From NCBI GenBank assembly GCA_028023455.1, contig JAQFVV010012441.1:4895911-4959910 (forward strand): a DNA stretch of 64,000 bases, in the 5' to 3' direction. Positions 58,480 through 64,000 of this stretch are shown piece after piece (the first letter of the stretch is position 1; every line of letters begins with the position of its first letter). A model generated the notes under the pieces. That model worked only from the letters and a program-made list of their open reading frames with translations, was not told the DNA's origin and searched no databases. The stretch is from Epiperipatus broadwayi. Taxonomy: Eukaryota; Onychophora; Udeonychophora; Euonychophora; Peripatidae. A program made the position numbers and the translations under genes.

Positions 58480-60263
58480 AGATGTCTAATATTTTCTCTG
58501 TTTTCCTTACATAACATGCAAAATAAATCACTCAAATTCCTCCATTTATGTGTATAGTCCTTGTTGCTAAATATCTTGTTCAAGCCTTAAACAGTAAACT
58601 TCTTTCTTTACTATTATCATAAATTAACTCGCTCCCAATACTCCCAATCATCTCACTTTTTGCATACATATACTGACATAAAGCCTTAATCCAAATCTTC
58701 TGCAAAACATACAATCTTTCTTACCCATCTTGTTGCCTGTTCTTTACTCATAACACAATTAAGATACTGTTTTGGCTATTCTTTTATTATCCATACTTGG
58801 TAATCTTCTGGAACTATTTCAGTTTTCTTTTTACATCTCTCATACAAAAACTTGATTATACCCTATCTCCCTTCCATACAATTTAAGCTATATCATATTT
58901 ACTAATGAAATTACTGTTCATTTCTTTATCATTCCCTTTCTTTACTTCATCTCATTTATAAATTTTTTTCTCCCATTCATAAAATCAAATTTTCTGATTA
59001 CTTAAAATGATTCCCATATACTTATATCTATTCACCGCATTTAACTTTATATCCCCCAATAAGATTTTTTTCCTTTTCTTTCCCCAGCATTTATCATTAT
59101 TACTTTTGATTTTACTTCATGAAATTTAATCACTATTTTTTATCCATCCTTGCAAACATCTTCAGCATAACTTCCATATCTTCCCTACTTTCTATGCACA
59201 AAACAAGTAAAAGACATGATAATATATACACTCCCTTGCCAACTATTAACAATTCCCTACTTATCTTCCTAGTCTATTTATTGCTCTCTCCATTTCTCTC
59301 AAATATAACAGAAACAAAATAGATGACACAGGGCATTCTTATCTTAGTCCCACCTCACTTTTATCTCTAACTGTTTCTATATTTTATAATTGCTGTGTAT
59401 AGTAACTATTTTCATACAATCTCTTAATAAAATCCACTAAAGCATCATTCACTCCCAAATTTACTAAACTTATCCATAAATCCATAATCTATTCCTTATT
59501 TACAGTATTATTTTATTTCTTTATATCTATAAAGACCATATATAATTGTCTACCTACATTTCTAGTCATATATATATAAGTTGTGTGATTACAAGTAAAC
59601 TATGTCTTATATGCCTATCTGATTAAAAATCTCCTTGCATTTCTTCCATTATATTATTTTTCCCCATCAATTTTTCCACCATTCCAGCTACAATATATGA
59701 AAAAACATTATATAACACTGACATTACCACTATTGGTCTATAATTGTTTAACTTTCTATGATCCTTACACTTTTCTTTAAATAGCAGCCTTATTCTTGTA
59801 TTATTCCAACTATCTAGAAAATTTCTCTTCGATGCCATCATATTAAAACATGATAATGGATTTAATTTTGTCCTATTTTCTAAATGTATCACCATCTCTG
59901 CCCCCACCTTTTAAATCTCTTGCCTTTCCACTTTTTAATTTCTTCCGTGCCTCATTCAATTCATTTTTCTGTAAACCTAATATTTCCATTACTATATGAT
60001 TTTAAGTTTGTTATCACTCTGCCGTTCACATCTAAAATTTTTCCTATATCCATTATATACTTATTTAAGATTCTCTCCAATTCTTCTCTAGAGCTATGCT
60101 CTTTTTTCTCATCATCTAGTAATACTATTTTTTCTCTCCATACATTCCTTCTTTTAATATATTTCCAAAATTTTGTACTCCAATCTCTTCCAATTTTATT
60201 AATATCCTCCAATAATTTACTATTCAATTTCATTCTATCCCTATAATTATCTATTTTAACCAA
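58480..60263 (-). pseudogene. LINE ORF2: linker, reverse transcriptase, C-terminus
   Basis: WSTKFWKYIKRRNVWREKIV and ELERILNKYIMDIGK precede the RT. Then SWNNTRIRLLFKEKCKDHRK, LNNYRPIVVMSVLYNVFSYI (fingers), NNIMEEMQGDF, YMVFIDIKK (motif A, the AFD part lost), NLGVNDALVDFIKRLYENS, ECPVSSILFLLYLREMERAI (motif B). The YADD position is reduced to a YIIM-like sequence, so the catalytic aspartates appear lost. After it, LLGDIKLNAVNRYKYMGIIL and the cysteine-bearing end near 58500. At least eight stops or frameshifts. Confidence 0.8.
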
Positions 60264-60599
60264 CTTTTTTTAAATACTTTCCCATTTAATATTAACATCT
60301 TTTTTACTTTCTTTGTTTTTAATACCACATTTGTATTCTCTTCATGCTTTTTTCTCTCTTTTACACCTTTACTGATTCTCACTTTTCTATTATTTTTATT
60401 CTTCTGAAATATTCTCACCTAAAACCCTATTTGCCACTTTTTCTACTTCACCACACCAGTCCTTATATTCATTCTCAACAAACTCTTCCATGATTTCTTT
60501 TAATTTTATTTTATATTCTTGTATCTTATTCTTATCATTCATTTTTCATCCACATCTTTCACTACCCTACTTTAATGCTATTTTCCATCACATTACTAA

Positions 60600-61440
60600 T
60601 CATTTTTTTATAAAGAAGTTATGATCACTATTACATACCCTCTTCCCCCATTATCAAACTCTTTAATTTTTCATACTTTATTTATTTCCTTTTTTTCTAC
60701 TAATATATACTTTATTGAGTGAAATATATTATTTTTAGACCATCTATATTGTTCCTGATAAACACCTGATAAATTTTCAATGCTCAAATTCACTTGTGAC
60801 AAAATTTTTCAAAAGCTGTCCATTCTTGTTATCTACAGCAACAATTTCTTCAATATGTCCATTCATATCCCCTATAGCCATTATTTTCTTCCCCTTGTTT
60901 TGAAACTCTGTATATCCTTATCTCGGTTTTACTTTATGTCACTATTCCACTCCATTATAGTTTGATATCTCCAGTAGGCATATACACTATTGTCACTATC
61001 CATTTTGTCTTCCTAACCTTATCTCAAACAACAAATGTTCTTGACCCAACAGTTTTTTAAATATTTTTTGACCTAAATTCTATACCACCACTCCTTTTTC
61101 TTTACTATTTATGTCCTGTTTTACTAAGTCTTCCAGTGTATGTTCTTCTCTTATATGGGTTTCTACTACTGTTAATATCACATACCCTTCAATTTAAACT
61201 GCTTGGTTTAATTGTAAATACTTTTCTGGTCTTCTACAATATTGCATATTCAAATATTAAAATTTTTTTTTCTTACTACCCATTTATAAATTCTGTTGCC
61301 TCCTCTATTACTTTTGTAATTAGCTTGTTTATCATTAATTTTTCCAGATTCATTCCCTCTCCACTTTTATATTTATATCTAAATCAGCATCTCTTCATTT
61401 ATTTCTTAAATCCCATTTATCCTTTTCTTTTTGATAATAC
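60600..61440 (-). pseudogene. LINE ORF2 AP-endonuclease domain
   Basis: Heavily decayed. The key block reads MAIGDMNGHIEEIVAVDNKN (the GDFN metal site as GDMN, near 60880), then GQLLKNFVTSEFE, then an IKYILVEKKEINKV segment (normally IDYIL) and CNSDHNFF (the SDH catalytic motif, near 60620). Upstream 60960-61440 has only scraps (KSGEGMNLEKLMINKLITKV) that may belong to the N-terminus. Confidence 0.65.
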
Positions 61441-61529
61441 ACCCAGGTCTCACTTTATGTGGATTTTTTTATGCGATTCATGTTTCTTCTTAATATCTTT
61501 GTATGCAGTTTTCTTTTATGCAATAAAAA

Positions 61530-61645
61530 GTATTAGATCAGAAGTCGAGCTCTGATCATGTGCTATTACTTTAAATATTATAAATTTTGTGCACTCACAT
61601 GTCATATTTAAAGTAATAGCACATTATCAGAGTTTGACTTCCATT
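61530..61645. repeat. Inverted repeat within the Tigger-like element
   Basis: CTCTGATCATGTGCTATTAC (left, from about 61550) and GTAATAGCACATTATCAGAG (right) flank a ~35-nt loop; pairing extends over roughly 40 bp including TTTAAATAT and GAAGTC. It could be a nested MITE. Confidence 0.8.
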
Positions 61646-61756
61646 TAATATTTCAATATTTTCAGCACTTTATAATAATACTGTAATAGATTTTATGCAA
61701 TAAAGAAGTTCATAATTCACTTAAAATCAGGATTACCCCATTTTATATGCACATAT

Positions 61757-62072
61757 TAAATTTTACAAGATTATAATGTAGATCTGTTCAAACATTATAA
61801 ATGCCGATACTATGCATGTTATGCATGTTATTGTTTTGTATTTTAAATCACATTCTATTTTTGCTTTTTTAAAAAGAGTACATAGACAATTAATCATTTA
61901 GTGTCCACAAGTAACAAATTTTACAAGTTTATAATGTAAATCTGTTCAAACATTATAGATGTGTCTATTATGCATGTTGTTGTTTTTGCACTTTAAATCA
62001 CATTCTGTTTTTGTTTTTTTTTAAAAAAAGAGTACATAATCAATTAATCATTTAGTGTCTGCAAGTTTATTT
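61757..62072. repeat. Two-unit tandem duplication (~157 bp)
   Basis: Units share ATTTTACAAG, TCTGTTCAAACATTATA, ATGCATGTT, AAATCACATTCT and CAATTAATCATTTAGTGTC in order. The first begins near 61757 and the second near 61914. Confidence 0.8.
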
Positions 62073-62400
62073 TTAAAAGGTGAGTAACAGTGGTGGGCAC
62101 AATTAAATTTGACAATTAAAAATTAAAATCTGATTTTTAATTATAATTAACAATTTAAAAAATATGTAATGTGATCTGAAATTAATGTGATGTGAAACAA
62201 TGAAAATCGATTTTTTAACGGAATTGAAAATTAAAAAATTAAAGACAAACATAAGAATTTAATTTTTAATTGTTAGTTTTAATTAAATTTTGTCCTGCAG
62301 TGGTGAGTATGTGTCTTTTTATTATCATAAGTCTAAGTTCTTATTTTTACTTTAAACTTTTAGTTTATATTAATGGAGAGAAAAACATCCAAGAAAATGA

Positions 62401-62568
62401 ATTTCTTTGGAAACAAAAATTTCAATTTTAGATCGCTTAGTGAAATGGAAAGGATCAACAGTGATTGGAAAACATTTTAGTTTGAGCAAGTGGACTATAA
62501 GAGCAATTAAAAAAATGAAGTTGGCACTAGTTGTACTTTCTCCTGTGATGAATCTGATATCTTTCTAG
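62401..62568 (+). pseudogene. Tigger transposase N-terminal DNA-binding remnant
   Basis: From 62401 the frame reads ISLETKISILDRLVKWKGST, then VIGKHFSLSKWTIRAIKKMK, ending in TAG at 62566. It matches the pattern of the CENP-B/pogo N-terminal helix-turn-helix (SLE-K-x-ILxRLxxGE..., then LSxSTI). It is preceded by a stop at 62398 and an ATG in another frame at 62373. The rest of the transposase, including the DDE domain, is absent. Confidence 0.75.
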
Positions 62569-62949
62569 TTCACAAACGAACTTGCACATCTTCAAATAGT
62601 GATAATGATTAAAATACTGTACATGTATGAAAAAATGTAAAATACTACAAATTATGCATAAAAATATATTGTTTTGAATAAAATTAAATACTGTAGTTAA
62701 TAAAAAAAGAAAAAAACTTGTCTTGCATCAATTTTTTATTAGTCATATTTTATTTTATTTTTTTAAATGCAAATTTTAAAGTAATTTTACATTGTTACTT
62801 TGCTTTTATGGGATTTTCAAAAATTACAGTACATATCCCCCATTTTTCATGGTAATATGATTTCTTTTGTGTGCATTTTCTGAGGAACTTATCTACCACA
62901 TAAAATGAGACCCAGGTATAGTGTAATTTAAAACCCTATCCCCCACCTC

Positions 62950-63756
62950 CTTATAAGTTACCCAATCTATAATATTTTTTATAAATCAAACCCCCTAATG
63001 CTTCATATTTTTATTTTGCTATTTGATATTCTTCCTTACTATGTAACTTCCTTTTACTAATAAAAAAAGCTCACACATCCACAAACATAACATTATTTCT
63101 CTCACATATTTTTTTCATCTCTTATTTATAGAATATGCCCTATCTAACATAATCCAACTATTCCTATTCTGCCTTTAATCTTATTTAAATTACTAATCAA
63201 TTATTTGTACTCATCCATTACTTTCTCTGATGACTCTGACAAATTATATGCCCATACCACAACATACACATCTCTATTCCTTTGTTTCTTTACCTTATCT
63301 GTAGCATCCCTACTTTTAGCTCCAGGCAAACATACTCTTATATACCTATTTTTATTTTCCCTTTCAATTACATCTCCATATCCTCTAATTACCAAATCTT
63401 CTATTAATACTATTTCCTAGTTTATTTTTCCTACTTCATTTGTAACATTCTCTTCCACTTTCCTGACTTCCTTATCTAGTTCTTCCTTATCATTTCTATT
63501 CAGATCTGCTAACATTTCATCTCTAACAATTTAAATTTTGCTACTACATCTTTTACCCCTTCTTCTATCTTACTTATTCTTTGCCAACATACTACTTATT
63601 TTGCCATCCATATCTCTTGTCACTCCACTAAATACACACTCTATTCTATCTTCTTTAACTACATTTTCCTTCATTTTTTCTGACTTTTACTTTAAACTAT
63701 CAACACTTAGAAAACCATTTCCCCCATTTTTTAATGTATTACTTACTGCTATATGA
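62950..63756 (-). pseudogene. LINE ORF1 remnant with SGNH-esterase-like domain
   Basis: The clear block is 63201-63395 plus flank: VIRGYGDVIERENKNRYIRV (normally GDSxxRG-type block I), CLPGAKSRDATDKVKKQRNR (block with PGA), DVYVVVWAYNLSESSEKVMD (normally VxxGTNN), then a EYKQLISNLN helix. This is the arrangement of the SGNH/GDSL-like domain in ORF1 of CR1/L2-type elements. Upstream (63400-63756) are fragments such as FSGVTRDMDGKISSMLAKNK. The catalytic Ser position (GDS) and the Asn of GTNN are both altered, so it is dead. Confidence 0.65.
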
Positions 63757-64000
63757 ACGCCTTATTTAATTATTACATAAACTTTTATAATTTATTATAT
63801 AATTTACCCAGTGTTTTTTATACATATACAAAACAGACCAATATTTGCAATTATATATATATTATAATTCATTGTTACTAATTTTTTTTATTTTCTAGCC
63901 AAAGTAATATTTAGTAAAATGGAAAAACTCACAAGTTATTTTCAATTTTAATAAGTAAAGGACTTAATCTTTAATTTCCATTAAACAATTTTGATTATTA
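63757..64000. other. AT-rich flank, nothing recognised
   Basis: May be the 5' UTR of the LINE or its flank; no feature supported. Confidence 0.4.

Larger units (their letters stand above)
61442..62916. mobile_element. Tigger/pogo-like DNA transposon, deleted interior
   Basis: Terminal inverted repeats CCCAGGTCTCACTTTATGTG (61442) and CACATAAAATGAGACCCAGG (ending 62916) match at about 19 of 22 positions. The right flank is TA and the left flank CA, consistent with a mutated TA target duplication of Tc1/mariner superfamily elements. The left subterminal TTTTATGCGATT and the internal CENP-B-type helix-turn-helix coding remnant (62401-62568) point to the Tigger/pogo group. Only ~1.5 kb, so most of the transposase is gone. 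It was inserted between the ORF1 and ORF2 parts of the flanking LINE, and is therefore younger than it. Confidence 0.82.
58470..63760 (-). mobile_element. CR1/L2-type LINE with esterase ORF1, interrupted
   Basis: Reading right to left: ORF1 remnant with an SGNH-esterase-like block (about 62950-63756), a Tigger-like insertion (61442-62916), an AP endonuclease domain (about 60600-61440), a linker and RT fingers (59620-60263), the RT palm (about 59150-59620) and the C-terminal part to 58470. An esterase-bearing ORF1 together with APE-RT in ORF2 is typical of the CR1/L2 group. Riddled with stops, but the domain order is intact, so this is one old near-full-length copy of about 3.8 kb without the insertion. 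The right end may run past the window. Confidence 0.75.

Noticed and set aside
1-64000. CRISPR arrays, operons, ribosome binding sites or other prokaryotic systems
   Set aside because: No regularly spaced repeats with unique spacers and no prokaryotic gene layout; all evidence points to animal nuclear DNA.

Overview
The window is a strongly AT-rich stretch (roughly three quarters A+T by eye) of a metazoan nuclear genome. It is almost certainly from an invertebrate: it carries RTE, CR1/L2-like and Penelope-like retroelements, a tRNA-type SINE, a Tigger/pogo DNA transposon and a U2 snRNA copy, and it has no prokaryotic gene organisation. I cannot fix the phylum from sequence alone. The TATA plus TCAGTT initiator in one LTR resembles arthropod-style promoters, but the same repeat types also occur in molluscs and other groups. 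I found no convincing intact host protein gene; one 101-nt stretch near 37.4 kb could be a first exon.

Layout. 0-10 kb: the 3' tail of an RTE LINE, a tRNA-like SINE with target duplications, a small palindromic MITE, a 358-bp GAA tract, foldback repeats of two families (called FB-3 and FB-1 here), a second SINE, and a full-length but frameshifted processed pseudogene of a typical 2-Cys peroxiredoxin. 10-16.5 kb: an FB-2 foldback copy, then a complete but non-autonomous LTR retrotransposon (two ~1.76-kb LTRs, PPT, coiled-coil/basic gag-like reading frame broken by two stops). 16.7-19.3 kb: a full-length U2 snRNA copy on the minus strand and a decayed Penelope-like reverse transcriptase. 21.3-24.3 kb: a near-complete RTE LINE (endonuclease plus RT) with a GAT-type tail. 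24-33.5 kb: sparse AT-rich DNA with FB-1 fragments, a third SINE with a perfect 17-bp target duplication, and microsatellites. 33.7-35.6 kb: a second non-LTR RT (minus). 35.6-44 kb: sparse, with FB-3 copies, a perfect 30-bp-arm hairpin and the possible exon. 44.5-49.6 kb: a second LTR element with ~2.19-kb LTRs around only ~0.71 kb. 49.6-55.5 kb: a palindromic FB-2, a long TA tract, a Penelope fragment, an RTE tail, the best FB-1 palindrome and a TATC-type satellite. 56.2-58.4 kb: a head-to-head inverted dimer of a GIY-YIG Penelope-like element. 58.5-63.8 kb: a large minus-strand LINE (SGNH-esterase ORF1, APE endonuclease, RT) interrupted by a Tigger-like transposon.

The genes do not form a pathway; this is a layered graveyard of mobile elements. 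Its most unusual property is the density of long palindromes. Three foldback families, the Penelope dimer and several stand-alone hairpins are present, two of the families share an internal block, and members of one family (FB-3) end in a tRNA B-box-like sequence. The best candidates for something little described are the compact SINE with an extended acceptor stem and the FB-1/FB-2/FB-3 palindromic families.
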